In this document: positions 47,103 through 59,234 of the stretch, one piece after another
How positions within the stretch are numbered: position 1 is the first letter of the stretch
How the letters are laid out: every line of letters begins with the position of its first letter
Source of the DNA: Saksenaea vasiformis B4078
Lineage: Eukaryota > Mucoromycota > Mucoromycetes > Mucorales > Saksenaeaceae
Assembly: GCA_000697055.1 (NCBI GenBank)
Contig: JNDT01002333.1
Coordinates: forward strand, 44,354 to 108,353
Length of the DNA: 64,000 nucleotides
Direction: 5' to 3'
The notes under the pieces: model-generated
Database searches by the model: none
The model's input: only the letters and a program-made list of their open reading frames with translations
Told to the model about the DNA's origin: nothing
Program-made: the position numbers and the translations under genes

Positions 47103-50100
47103 TTAGTTTATCTTGAGTGCAGCCCAGATCTGGCGCCGAGTATCCAAGACACTTGAATCTTTGATATCAATAAACCCATCCGCGTCCCAACCAAATCCAG
47201 GTATCACATCAAGGACACTGGGAACATCTGTATCCATTCCTACTTCATACCAAGAATCCATCGTGTCGCCTTCCTCCATCCCTGTAAAGGTACTATGCTG
47301 TTCGTACAAGTCATCGGCGTTATCAAGTATCTGTTCCTTGGAAAGATCTTCGTGAGGACGCGTCTGACCCACGATCAAAGCAACATCCTTTAGTACGTCC
47401 TTAGCGAATGCGGTGCAGTTTATAATCTTATCATCCCGCCCAACGCCCGGTCGTAATGTATTAATTGTCGCATGAGCCATAGCTGGAGATGTCTCCACCT
47501 TTTCACCCATAGCTGCGGCTTGTTGTTGTGTTGTCTGTAAATGAGTTTGAATGGACGCCTGGCCTTCATTAGCCTGCTTTCGAAGTATCTCTTTCGCCTC
47601 TTCAATTCGATCGTTCACCACGTCCCTGAACTGCTGCAGTTGCTGGGCGCTCAGAGTAGCCCTATTTTGCGCAGCCTGCTGCAATAAAAAATTGCACCGT
47701 AAGGCTACTGGAGGTAATAAATTGACAATCTGCGGCGGAATACCGCTCGCAATCGCTGCTTGCTGAGTTACATGGTACCACGCTTGTCGCTGATTGGCCT
47801 GTGCAGCAGCATTTCCTTCCAAGGACGAGGATTCTTTACCAGACACTTGTTGCCCTTTACTCATGGTCGGCGACTGAGTTTGAGGAGGAGTTTGTTGTTG
47901 CGTTCCTCTCTGTTTCTTAGAGGGGGGAAGCTTCAAATCGATGCTGCCACGCTTAAATCCGGCGGACGAAGTTTGGCTGGGAGACGCATCGCCTCCAGAA
48001 GCTGCTTGCAGTTGTTGCGCAACTTCAGAATGCTGTGCCGCTCCCTGACTGTTCTCTTGCTTTAGCTGATTTTGCTGCGCCGATTGCTCTTGAGATTGTT
48101 GCTGTGATTGCGCCTGCTGAACTGCTGAGGATTGCACTGGTGAATGATGTGAAGGTGAAGGTTGTGCTGGTGAGGGTGAATGATGTGCTGGTGAATGATG
48201 TGCTGGTGAAGGTTGTGCAGGTGAAGGTTGTACAGGTGAAGGGTGTGCCGGTGAAGGATGCGCTGGCGAAGGGTGTGCTGACGAGGGATGTGCTGGTGAA
48301 GGTTGTGCTGGCGACGCTTGTGCAGGAGAAGACGAGAGTTGTGCCGGCGATGGTAGCGCTGGAGAGGGGTGCGCTGGTGAAGGATGTGTTTGGGGAAGCT
48401 GTGTTGGTGATGGTTGCGCCGGGGAAGACTGTGCTTGTGAAGGCTGTGCTAAAGATGGTTGCGCAGGGGAAAGCTGTGCAGGTGAAGGTTGTGCTGGAGA
48501 AGGTTGTGCTACAGATAGCTGTCCTGGAGAAGGCTGTGCTGGCGAAAGTTGTGCTGGTGAAGGTTGTATTGGTGATCTTTGAGGCTGTGATTGTTGTGGC
48601 TGTTGTGGTTGAAGCTGAGCCTGTGATTGTTGCGGTTGTGGCTGCTGCTCTTGCTGTTGTTGCTGCGAAGGTTGTTGAACCTGTGGCTGCTGTTGCTCTT
48701 GTTGCTTTTGCTGCTGCTGTTGCTGCTGTTGCTGTTGCTGCTGTTGTTGCTGGCTCATGGCAGTAACTGCATTTCGTATCCACGCAAGATATCCACTGAA
48801 ATTCTCTCTCAGTATCTTTAATTCTTTCGTGTTAAGTGCAAATTGGTTCTGGGAAGCCAAGTTCAAGTGGTCTTCAAACATGTACTTCATGAGTATTAGT
48901 CGTCTTAAAGCCTCAGCATTGGATGTTAACGCCAAGAATATGGGCAGTAGGCTGTCGATCTTGTCGTACATGGGCTTCGTTTGAGCCACTAGTTCTCGAA
49001 TTGCACTCTTGTCTTGTTCCGACAAATTTTCGAGTGCAGGACGAGGAACTATCCGATGATGAATAAACACATGACAATCAGCCAAAGACAAACCAACCTC
49101 GATGATTTCGAACGTTTTCATCTAGTTGTCGAACTATCTCCGCAGCACTAGCCCGTTGTTGAAAAGTTAGTGTCCTTGGTGGGTTCCCATTTAGATTCGG
49201 TAATGCATTAGGCTGTGCTGTGGTGGCAGCAGATGATATAGATTGTCCTTGCGTTTGGTAAAATATTCCCTGCAACCCATTTTGTGGTTGGGTCTGAGAC
49301 TGTTGAAGTTGTTGTGGAAGCTGAACCTGACCTTGTTGCTGCAACTGCTGCGAGGTTTGCTGCGATCCTTGGGATGGCATTTGGCCCTGTTGTATAGGTG
49401 GATGCTGCAACTGCAGATGCTGCTGAGATGGTGTCTGCGATGGCGTTTGCGATTGGGTCTTAGCTGGGGCTTGGGCTTGGGCTTGAGCTTGCGCCTGGGC
49501 TTGCGCCTGGGCTTGCGCCTGGGCTTGCGCCTGAGCTTGTGCCTGAGCTTGAGCTTGAGCTTGAGCTTGAGCCTGAGCTTGAGCTTGGGCTTGAGCCTGA
49601 GCTTGGGCTTGGGCTTGAGCTTGAGCTTGGGCTTGAGCTTGGGCCTGAGCTTGGGCCTGAGCTTGGGCTTGAGCTTGGGCTTGGGCTTGGGCTTGAGCCT
49701 GGGCCTGAGCCTGGGCCTGGACCTGAGCCTGAGACGGTGATTGAGATAGAACCTGTTGAGGCTGCGACTGGGAGTGAGTAAGAGTTGGGACTTGCGCTTG
49801 GACCTGAGCTTGAGGTTGTTGAATTTGTGGCTGTGATTGTGGCTGTGATTGCGGTGGAAGTTGTTGTCGCTGCTGCTGCTGCTGCTGTTGTTGTTGTTGT
49901 TGTTGCTGCTGCTGAAGCGCTAACTGACGAGTCATCAGCATTTGCAGTTGCTGCGGGGACATGGATAACGCAGCCTGAGCCATGTTATTCATGTTTAAGT
50001 TCGGTATAGCACTTGCAGGAAGTTGAGACTGTTGTCCCGCTTGAGCTTGAGCTTGATGGAACTGAAGCCTGATCTGATTGACTTTCCGAGCATATGACAA

Positions 50101-50404
50101 GAGATATTGATTCTGCTCGACGAATATAAGCTTACTGGTATTGCAAAATTCATCACTCTTACTTTATTCTCACTGCGTTGGTAAAGCGTATGCTCGAAAT
50201 TACGTGCAGCATTAAGGATATCTTGGTCAGATGTAGTAGTTGATAGATGTCGCAAAGCCTGGCTACTGTTTTTTGAGTAAGCGTGAGCCACATGTGTACC
50301 ATGGTGAAAAGCAAAACAGCTTACAGTTGAGAAACAAAACGGGCTCTATCGTGCACCGACAATTCACCACGCCAGTCTGGAGGTTGTGTGTTGTCGTTTT
50401 GCAT
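47103..50404 (-). CDS. MED15: Mediator complex subunit 15 (KIX domain), Gln/Gln-Ala-rich
   Basis: Tail-module subunit of the RNA polymerase II Mediator, bound by activators through its KIX domain. Four exons (50404-50325, 50265-50163, 50130-49098, 49048-47103) give 1,053 residues. The N-terminus [20 protein letters not shown] and '[18 protein letters not shown]', '[18 protein letters not shown]', '[14 protein letters not shown]' form the KIX helices. Then come poly-Gln tracts, an alternating Gln-Ala stretch of about 44 dipeptides (49463-49735), a helical segment after the third intron ('[18 protein letters not shown]'), an imperfect 'SPAQPSP' repeat (about 48140-48590) and a conserved-looking C-terminal part ('[18 protein letters not shown]', '[18 protein letters not shown]'). 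The order KIX, Gln-rich middle, C-terminal helices matches fungal and animal Med15. Repeat tract length is likely to vary between strains. Confidence 0.85.
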
Positions 50405-50519
50405 CTGATCAACCGCTTTGGAGCAATGGAAGCTTAAGAAAAAAAAAGAAACGTGCAAGGGGCGAAAGAGAGAAATGAAAAAGGGCTTTTCAAACAGCGC
50501 CCGGAGATTAAAATAACGT
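50405..50519. promoter_or_regulatory. Probable promoter/5' region of Med15
   Basis: Short stretch upstream of the Med15 ATG, C/T-rich on the coding strand with 'ttctttttttttcttaag'. No TATA element stands out. Confidence 0.3.
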
Positions 50520-51010
50520 GACAGGCAGAATGGGTCCTGTGGAGAGCCAAGTGTGTGCTAAAGGGATGGAATCGAATATGCAGTCATTAGCATGTAAATT
50601 GGCGGCAGACTCGTACTACTTACGTCAATCCATTCTCTCGGTCGACGCGAAATTTATTATATATGAGCATCTACAGTTAGTAAATGGATTAATACTTGAG
50701 CGTCATTTTATTTAGACCCAAACGGTATTCCTATGAACTCCTGGAGGCTGTAATAGGTGGGACAAAAGGAAAAGAAGATTGGCTTCTTTGAGAGGCCAGT
50801 TGCGACATACTGCGGAGGACGTGAAGCGATACAGCGCCTGTCGATCTACTACGAAGATAACCAATGCTGAGTGCGACAACATTCATTTCCTTGGATTATG
50901 GGTAACAAATGCTGCCACAATCGAGGCGATTCGAGACCAACTCATACAGGCCAAACGATAGGCAAAAGGGCATAAGTAATCTTGGGCGTGTATTCCGCCA
51001 AAAGTACATA
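50520..51010 (+). repeat. Dispersed repeat family, copy E
   Basis: Holds 'cctgtggagagccaagtgtg', 'tgcagtcattagcatgtaaa', 'cgcgaaatttattatatatg', 'cagttagtaaatggattaat', 'tactgcggaggacgtgaagc', 'ggccaaacgataggcaaaag' and 'gcataagtaatcttgggcg', in family order but more diverged than B and D. It lies between two genes, near the Med15 5' end. Confidence 0.65.
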
Positions 51011-51305
51011 ACGGCCAAGTTGAACAGAGCTGAAGAAAAAAATAATTCATGCATCGCATCCCGTTGCTATACGCGTTGTTATTGACGCATTGACTGTCCG
51101 CATTTTTGTTGTTAATATAAATAGGGGAACTTAACCGCCGTGACCGTGTAGAACCATGGACAGATACATGTTTTGGAGTTGAAAGCGGAAGCAGTATTCT
51201 GATGGACAGACAAAAGCACGCATCTTGGTTTCACGTTTTGAAAGTACGCACCACATGACAAACCTATTGGATATTTTATGAAAATAAACAAATATGCAAA
51301 AGCTT

Positions 51306-53801
51306 CTATTTCTGTAGATTCAGTCTATTTTGCAGTAAGAGCTCTATCTCTTTGATAGCGGTGGATGAGGGTCTAGGGAATTCTTCTGAATCGCCATTTT
51401 CGATCAGCTTTTTGACCAGTGCTACCTTGTCCATAATGGAAAATCCCCAACGGTCTTTTACTCGAAGGTCCAGGTTGGATTCACCAAGCAACACTTTGAG
51501 CGCAGTTAAACGGCCTTCACATACTGCCACGTCGACTGCTCGTCGTCTTTCGGTGGGTTCAGACCAATTGACATCCCATCCCGCACTAAGAGCCAGTTTC
51601 ATCATCTTTATATCTCCTTCACGAACTGCCTTGAGCCACATCGGTCCGAAATCTTCAGCTTCACCTTCTGCCAGATGGGCTCCTGCGGCGCGCAAAATTT
51701 GTACTACCTCCGATTTCTTGCCTACTACCGCATCAAATAGTGGCGTATGACGAGATCGGTCGCGTACGTGGACCGTAGCACCATGAAGAAGGAGGAATTC
51801 GACGATCCTAAGGTGGCCTTCACGACAAGCTACATGTAAAGGACTACGACCGTCATAGTCGACACAGTTAACATTAAGTAGCTCTCCCATGCTATCATGC
51901 AGTAACGTAAGCCCGTCTAGATCGTCTGAGCCAGCTGCGGAGCAAAGAAGTACGGGTGCGAGCGCTTTTTCTGCAGCCAACTGATCTTCGAACGACATGG
52001 TCAGGTCAGACAATTGAAAATCTTCGATTTCGTTTCTGGCGGCCAGTTTTCCGCGTGCGGAAAAATTCATGATGATATCCACCAAGAAATGGGTTCGGTG
52101 CGTCGAAGCGCTAAAACGTTGCCGTGGTGCCTGTACTGTCAGCTCACCACGTAAGTTTTTCATCATCATACGTCGCACTTTTTCGGGGTTCGCGGGCAAC
52201 TTCCCAAGAAGATATGATAACTTTGTCAGCGCACATTCGGGAGTCATATCTGCACCCGCAACGACGCCAACCTGCGCCAGCTGTTTGCCTGTGGCGTACA
52301 CATCTGTGACCAGACCTTTGCGGCACTGTGTACAGTTGACAATTACGACACCTCTGTCGCTTGCTTCCTTTAAAGCAGCCAATAAATCGGGGCGCGCGGG
52401 TGCATTACCAGCGCCGTACGTCTCCAGTACGACACCCTCAATAGGTTGAGCAAGAAAGGTGCGAACGGTAGTTTCACTGATGCCAGGGAATAATCTGAGA
52501 GACGCTACATTGGGACTGAGAACCTTATGTGCTTGAAATTTCGCAATGTGGGTAGGTCGCAATACAAGAGGCCATTTCACATCTAGTTTCGCCTTGATCA
52601 GATTCAACGGGACTACCGCAATATCTTATTATCATACCTATATTGATACCAACGTCTACCAATGAAGGCAAATTTGGTGAATCAAATGCATCGAAGTCTA
52701 CCGCACTAATCTTGCTGGTTCTGTTGCCTCGATATAGCTTTTGGCCGAAATACAAGCACACCTCCGGTATCACGAAATGACCAGCGATCGTAAGAGCCCC
52801 TAGCAGATTCTCCACAGCATCATTCCGTACTTCTGTTAAAGGCACTTGCGATCCAGTGATAATGACGGTCTTGCTACATATATTAATCATGTTATGATTT
52901 GGACGACAGACATAATGCAAACCGTACCCTAATTCCTCCAGCATGAAACTAAGGGCGCTAGCAGTGTAGGCCATCGTATCGGTACCATGAAGGACAATGA
53001 ATGCGTCGTAGTACTGATAATTGGCTTCGATATCCCTCGCAATTCTCACCCAATCTGTGAAGCAGACACCATGATCAGAGGAAATCGAAAATCAACGTCA
53101 CACATACCTGACATGGTCATGTTACACGAATCGAGTAGCGGCTCGTATTCCAGGATGGAATATCTGGGGAATTTTAGTGAAATCGCGGAGTGACGCAAAA
53201 CCTTATCGGTTCTCACCTGATTCGTTTTCCATACAAACTGACGGGTGTGATCAAACTCGGAAGTTGCACGCTATTTGTTTCTTGTCCCTCTTCCGTGATA
53301 CGGACTGTGTTTGTGATGCGACCAAACTTCGTCGCTTCTTCTTTCATTTCAGTATGCAAACTCCCGAGGCTGTTAAGACTGTCACTTGAGCTGCTACGGG
53401 ATCTTCCATTCAAGCCTTGTGAACTGCTACAGTCGTGGAATCTTTCCACTCTGGAAAGGGATTCAGCAAGATAATTGGGAAGCTAAGGATAATGTTGGCT
53501 TATCTATTCGTCGATAAGTATTCTTCTTTTACCGGAATATACCCATGCTGGGGAGTATGTTTCATGCCGATAGTACCGCCAGTGTAGATTACAAGGACGC
53601 GTGAGACATCTAATGATGTGGTGTTATATTTAGGAGGTTTGGGAAAAGCTGCAGGTTATCGGTACCTGGAGCAAGCATGTCATTGCGATCAGCACTCAAC
53701 TGATGCTCCACCGCAGCATTGTCATAAATGACATCGCTGGCATGTGCTTGAGTAAAAACTGGTGTTGACAACGCTGGAAGCTGCTGGTTGTTTGGCAACA
53801 T
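51306..53801 (-). CDS. L-asparaginase (type I, cytosolic) with C-terminal ankyrin repeats
   Basis: Hydrolyses asparagine to aspartate and ammonia. Seven exons (53801-53666, 53609-53533, 53482-53217, 53163-53108, 53054-52928, 52873-52638, 52582-51306) sum to 724 residues in frame. The asparaginase N-lobe has 'VLVIYTGGTIGMKHTPQ' with the first catalytic Thr, then 'DAFIVLHGTDTMAYTAS' with the second active-site motif, 'TVIITGSQVPLTEVRNDA' and 'YRGNRTSKISAVDFDAFD'. The C-lobe holds 'LETYGAGNAPARPDLL'. The last ~200 residues are ankyrin repeats ('DGRSPLHVACREGHLRIV', 'SRHTPLFDAVVGKKSEVV'), as in mammalian ASPG-type 60-kDa enzymes. A Ser-rich insert (about 80 residues) lies between the TGGTIG motif and the rest. 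The start could be the in-frame ATG at 54041, giving a longer N-terminus; 53801 is preferred because it precedes the catalytic part. Confidence 0.9.
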
Positions 53802-54931
53802 AGCGGTCGCCTTGGTGTTTGTATATACAAGTGAAAGGGAAAAGTTTTCGATCGCTTGTCCACTCAAATGACTCGGGAATGGCGGAGTTTTACTCCTGTT
53901 CCCACGCATTGGACCAATACCAACAGCGGGCTCATGACAAATGTTATGATTCATTGACGTATTGCATATCTCGTGAGAACAATCATGAATACATTGGTAC
54001 ACGTATTGATAATCCACAAAATACTGTGATCGTTTGCCCACCTAATTAGAGCTTGCTAGAACCAGCTAACCGTTCTCTTACGTATATATATACCTTGTCA
54101 GCTTGCGTCGTATCTGGTATATTTGCATCACACATTACAACATAGCCATTTGAACAACAAGTCTGAACACATTGGCAAAACAAGTAGTCGACATCATTAC
54201 TTCATTGGACAGACGGTGGCTCCAGATACGTCTCAATTTAGTTATTTATTCATTCATTTATTTATTTATTTGGATTAATCCTGACTTGAATGCGAGAACT
54301 CCAATTAATGGTGAGAACAATGCAGTAGAAGGACAGTAACAATAAAAACAATTTTTTTTGAAGTTTGGAGACGGTTATTTTGTCCCAATTTGCATGACCC
54401 TCAGTCTCTGCTTTCTCTCTCTTCCTTTTTTTTTTGGGCATTTCGTTCAGCGCTCTTAGACGCTAGCAATTGATGAACCAGCCGTGCGACGTTATCCTGA
54501 GGCCTGAGGGACCAATCATTCGTTACGCCAATGCAGAACAGCTATGTAAGACCAAGGAAAAGCCCGGCTAAGACATTTGCAGCAGCATACAGCGAAGAAA
54601 AACGAAGATATATAACTTGATTTACCCCCACAGTGGCCACCGCTTCCTGGGACCCCATAGAAAGGGATTACCTTTATATTTGCCCGAGATAACGTGAAGT
54701 AAAGTACATAAAATATACATGTTATATAGAAGAGAAGCATAAGGTGGAAAAAAGTGGTTTTAGGTATCCGACCACTAAAACGGGCGTAATGGTGTCAAGA
54801 TGGACACACGTACTTTAAAAATTGAGCGACAGAAAAAGAGCGCGTAGACTACAGGTTTGATGCTGCTCTTTTCTTCTTTCATCCGTCAGTTCGTCCTTTT
54901 ATTCTTCCATTCTGTCCGTTCTGTATCGAAA
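53802..54931. other. Intergenic region
   Basis: Holds the open extension upstream of the asparaginase start (to 54041), a (TTTA)n-like stretch at about 54240-54271, and the 5' flank of the recombinase gene. An in-frame ATG at 54857 precedes the preferred recombinase start at 54932; residues between would be hydrophobic and unlikely. Confidence 0.5.
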
Positions 54932-57210
54932 ATGCCACTTTCCCAAAGCGATACTATCCCGTCGACCCCAGTTGCATGTTCTTCTTCTGCTAGTTCCTCT
55001 AGCTCGGCTGCTCCCAATGTCCCTGCTCCTCCGCAATCCTCTACCAGTGGTAGCGCAGTCAATATGACCGTGGAGAGGGATATAGTGAATAGCACCAAGG
55101 ACTACGAAGCTCTTCTTCGAGCCCTTTCGGCAAAAAAAGAGATGCAGAGGCCAAATACCAGAGCGCAGTATGACCCAAAACAAGAGGAATTTATTGTAGG
55201 TGTTACCAATTGATCCGTTAGTAACGTTCCGGAATTGGCCCTTATGAATTGATGTTTTTTTTCCTTCCTTTTCAGGATTTTTGTAAGGAGCAGCAGTACG
55301 CCGATGGCCATATTGTCACCGAGGCAAAACTAATTCGCTACCTCGAGGAGAAGGTAGCAGTTAGAGGTAACAGGAAGCGCAAAGGCAATGATGGCCAGCC
55401 GGCCGAGCTTGGGTACTGGGCCTGGGAGTCCTATATCAAGGCTGTTTGCGATCTCTATTCCACGCAGCAAGTGCTCAAGCAAAATTCGCATCCGTCGCCT
55501 CGTGGCGAAGCATTGAAGTTCTGGATAAAGCAGAAATCACACTCTAATGACCAAAGAAAGCGGAAGGGATACCTCGATCGCGGTATCGGGACCATCCAAG
55601 ACGGTTATTCCGCGGATGAATTTCTCGCGATCTCCAACTACTATCTCCAGACGGGTGAGAGAGCCGATCTGCGTAACCGCATGACGTTTTTACTGCAGCA
55701 CATGCTTTTGCTTCGCGGGGAGTCGACAAGATCGATGGAACTTGCAGATCTCTTTGTTCTTGACTTCAAGAAGGAAGGATACAGCAAGTGTCCCGCCATG
55801 GTAATCCTTCTAACCCAGGGAAAGACGAACACAAAGGGCCGCGACGATTACGCTGCATGCATCCGCCACCAGGATGTCCGGGTCTGTGCCTTCTCTGCTG
55901 TCGCGTTCTACCTTTTCTATCGATGGTACGTAGAGAACGAGCCCTTCCCAGCGTTCACGCGGAGCCAAGACTGGTGCGATATCAAGGTGGCGAAAGGACA
56001 GGCCCTGATGAAAAAGCTCACGTACAACACGCAGCTTACCGCTATCAACCGGGCATTCGAGGCGTGCAATGTTCGGAGCAAACAGAAGACGCACTCAGGC
56101 CGCGGCGCAGGTGCAAGGTATGCGGAAGAGCATGGCGCAGGCGTTGAAGATGTGCGGCGCCACGGACGATGGAGTAACGATGCCATGGAGACTCGTTATC
56201 TCTCGGCCCTTCCACGGAACGCCATCAGGGTCATGGCAGGGTTTCCAGCAGCAGGCGGCCAGTATTGGCTTCCACGCTCGTCCCTCGAACCACCTCAGTC
56301 GTTGCAAGCTCGCGTCTTTCCGATGGCAGATTGGTGGCTCGACAAGGTCGAAGAGGGCAAGGAAGCTGAGCCCACGATTTGTTCTCAAGGGTTCCTGCGG
56401 CTTCTTAAGCAGATGCGGATCATCATCCTGCAGGACGCGGTGATCTTACGCCAGCTGGTACCAGAGCACCCCATGTTCAACCATGCGATATTCAACGATC
56501 CTGAGTTCCTCGCTTTCCAACATGCTCTTCAACAGAGCATGGCGCACGAGGAATCGCCATTGGATCTGCGCTTGAAATACGCGATCCCAGATGTTAGTCG
56601 TCGCTTGGATGCTATTCAGCAGAAGAACGAGGCAGAGTTCATGTCATTGCGGTCTGACCTGAAGACCCATCTTACCCATCTTACCACTGTGAACACGCAG
56701 GTAACGGGGCTGCATAGAACTCTGACGGACGTTCTGGAGGGGAAACTGGCCATCCGCTTGATGGCAAGCAACGAGTCGGATGCTAGCAGCAGCAGTACCA
56801 CCGCCACCACCGCCACCGCTAGCACCACGTCCCAGCTTCCTGCGACCCTGGCTTCTACCGCGGAAGGTGAAAATAGCAAGGCGGTGATGGACTATAAATT
56901 TGCAAAGCTTCTCACCATCACCGACCTTTGGAAAGAATGGAACGTCGGTCTTCATGGCAAGCCTGCCATCCAGCAGTTAGAGAAGCAATACAACGCCAGG
57001 TGGCGATCAGGCGACAGGGCACGGCAGGCATTCCACCGTCGCAGAGTGGTGGTGACGGAAATTGAGCGGATGGTGCAGGCTGGGGAAGCACCCAATGAAG
57101 ACGATGCAGTCATAGCACTCGAGCATCAACGGAGCATGCAGGGCATCTCTGTTGATAAATTTATCAAATTGATGAAGAAAAAAAGAAGAGATGTCGAGCG
57201 CTCATCATAA
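54932..57210 (+). mobile_element. Crypton-type DNA transposon, tyrosine recombinase gene apparently intact
   Basis: Two exons (54932-55195 and 55276-57210, intron phase 0) encode 732 residues with no interruption. After a Ser/Pro-rich N-terminus comes 'QYDPKQEEFIDFCKEQQ' and 'ADGHIVTEAKLIRYLEEK', the N-terminal domain of Crypton and related fungal recombinases. The catalytic region has Arg in 'MLLLRGESTRSMELADLF', His-x-x-Arg in 'KQKTHSGRGAGARYAEEH', 'GRWSNDAMETRYLSALPR' with His-Gly-Arg-Trp and the nucleophilic Tyr, so the R-H-x-x-R-(H/W)-Y set seems complete. The last ~120 residues ('LWKEWNVGLHGKPAIQQL', 'EKQYNARWRSGDRAR', 'EIERMVQAGE') resemble the GCR1_C DNA-binding domain found in Cryptons. 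Coding GC is visibly higher than in the flanks. Cryptons lack terminal inverted repeats, so element ends were not defined. A domesticated single-copy gene is the main alternative. Confidence 0.85.
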
Positions 57211-57291
57211 AACAATACGCCTGGAAAAATTAGAAACGTAGGTAGATAGATAGATGGAGACTTAAAACATAGAAAGAAGATATAGGTAGGT

Positions 57292-57332
<41 letters not shown>
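57292..57332. repeat. (TAGA)n microsatellite
   Basis: About ten TAGA units, starting about 80 bp after the recombinase stop. Confidence 0.9.
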
Positions 57333-57535
57333 CGCGTGGATAGACAGGAGTACCATTGGTAATAACGTACGACACCGTTTCCAGCCCATTTACATGCTGC
57401 TGTTGGTATTTCTATTCCTTTCCTTTCTTTTTTTCCCCCCATTTTTTTTATAACTCTCGGGACCTTCTACGTAGACTAGACTAAAATAAAAGGGGAGCGT
57501 ACTCGTACTCATCGTACAATAGCATGAATCGCGCA

Positions 57536-57556
57536 TATATATATATATATATATTG
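57536..57556. repeat. (TA)n microsatellite
   Basis: About ten TA units within a gene-free stretch. Confidence 0.85.
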
Positions 57557-57798
57557 CGCTTGTTCGTGTACGTGTGTGCCTACATTATGTTGAAGCGCAT
57601 GTATATGTGCGTGCATGCGGAAACTCACTCGGAAGGAAAGGAAAGGAAAGAAAAGAAAAGAATGGGGATGGGGATGGGGGATGAGACATGCATGCCATGC
57701 TATGCCATGCTCGGATCTGTCATGGTACGCCAGCCACTCCTAAAAAAGGGAACAAGAAGAAGGGGAAGGGAAGCCCGAAGCCCAAAGCGCGGGTCGGA

Positions 57799-57935
57799 TG
57801 TGACCCACGCTGCGTTATACCTAGGTATAACGCAGTGGTTTGGCTGGGGCGACTGGATAATACACCCGTATAACTCTGTGACCTGATTGTGACCCAGCTG
57901 TGACCTGGTCCCAAATTTTTGGCAGCGGTTGTGAC
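57799..57935. promoter_or_regulatory. 24-bp perfect palindrome and TGTGACC-rich block
   Basis: A perfect palindrome at 57811-57834 (half-site TGCGTTATACCT, centre CCTAGG) is followed by four copies of TGTGACC within 60 bp, plus a fifth just upstream at 57799. Together with 'tcccaaatttttgg' and its imperfect inverse 'ccaaatttcgga' this looks like an organised protein-binding or element-end region. Function unknown. Confidence 0.4.
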
Positions 57936-58065
57936 CCGAATTGCGGACACTGTGATCAGTCGAGCCCTCCTTCATGCCGTTGTCTGGGTCCGAAATTTGG
58001 ACGGTTCCTGCTTTGCAATTCAGAACGTGTCAAACTAACTGGACTTTTTCGCAAGGCCCTCATTT

Positions 58066-58777
58066 ATGCCGCCATCAATTACCAACGCCATCCGTTGCAA
58101 CAAGTGTAACAGACCTCCATTCCAGATCAAGCTCCTTGGTGATGGCCTTCGTCGAAAGACAGATTCCGAAATATGCGATTTGATTCGTGAGAATGTGAAA
58201 CCCACTGGTGTTCTACACGTAGCAAAGAAGTTTGAACGGGAGTACGCTTTACACAAATCCGAATATGTGATTGACACCTATAATTAGTTGCGCATACGTC
58301 CATATGGACACCCATAGCAATGCGAGCTTATTTTACAACGAATGGCGAGCACTACCGCTGTTCCTTGGAGACTTCAACGTCACGATCCAACAAGTGCAGG
58401 ACAGTAAAGGCGAAAGTGCGACTTGCAGCCGGAAAGAGATACTTACCACCTCACCTTCCGCTCCACCTTCTGCTCCACCTTCTGCTCTACCGTCTTCACC
58501 GTCTTCTTCACCGTCTGCTCCGTTGTTTGCTCCATTGCCCGTTTCATCGCCCGCTCCGCCTTCTGCAAGCTCTCCCAATTGGAAAAGGTACGTCTGAAAT
58601 TGTAGATGGCTATACTATAAAGCAATGATGTTATTATCATTTAGGACAGCGGGAGAAGCTTTGGCTTTGATCCAAGGAGAGATTGAGAGCAAACGAACAA
58701 AATTGCGTCGATTGGAAGAAGAAATGGTGCGGCTAGAAAAAAGAAGTGATGTACTGAAAGACATAATTGGTTCTTGA
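58066..58777 (+). CDS. Hypothetical protein(s), two-part candidate gene
   Basis: ATG 58066 opens MPPSITNAIRCNKCNRPPFQ, with a Cys-x2-Cys pair, and continues to a TAG at 58288 (74 codons). A second open stretch (from about 58300) reads Ser/Ala/Pro-rich ('APPSAPPSALPSSPSSS') to 'SPNWKR', then a good donor (gtacgt at 58588). It joins 'TAGEALALIQGEIESKRT' and 'KLRRLEEEMVRLEKRSD' (58645-58777), a short coiled coil ending before a stop. I could not find an intron that fuses the first segment to the rest in frame. It may be two genes or one gene with an intron I missed. No family recognised. Confidence 0.4.
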
Positions 58778-59234
58778 AGCTCTTTTTCTCTACGTAAACA
58801 TGTTTTCTTTGACGGTTATGTCGAAGTTTTCCCGGAGGGATTAAACCTTCCCCCCTTTACGCACCTGGCATGTCGATTCTTATCACACAGCAATCCCGAA
58901 TAAATACGTCCTTTTGCATAACCAAAGTATTATCTCACATTTCCTGAAACATCAAATCACCGATAAGGGAATTTCCATTCTAGCCTTTTTTAGCGTTACA
59001 AAGATCCCTCTAAGCTGGCTCTGGAGGGTGTGAATTTTTGGCATGTGGTGCCTTAAGAGTTTAGACGGACCCAAAGACCCTGTGTACCAGATTCACAGGC
59101 TTTGTCACTGCCGGATTGCTTGCTAGGGGATTATCGTACTGAAAACTGTATTGCGACTCTACGTCAAGCAAATATACTAATTTTATGATGATGCCTGTTG
59201 TAAGGTGATCATGGAACGGCCGGTATTTGCTGCT
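58778..59234. other. Intergenic region
   Basis: No feature recognised. Confidence 0.4.

Noticed and set aside
48025..48783. Thr/Ser-rich minus frame and Val/Leu-rich plus frames over 48-50 kb
   Set aside because: Shadow frames of the repetitive Med15 coding sequence.
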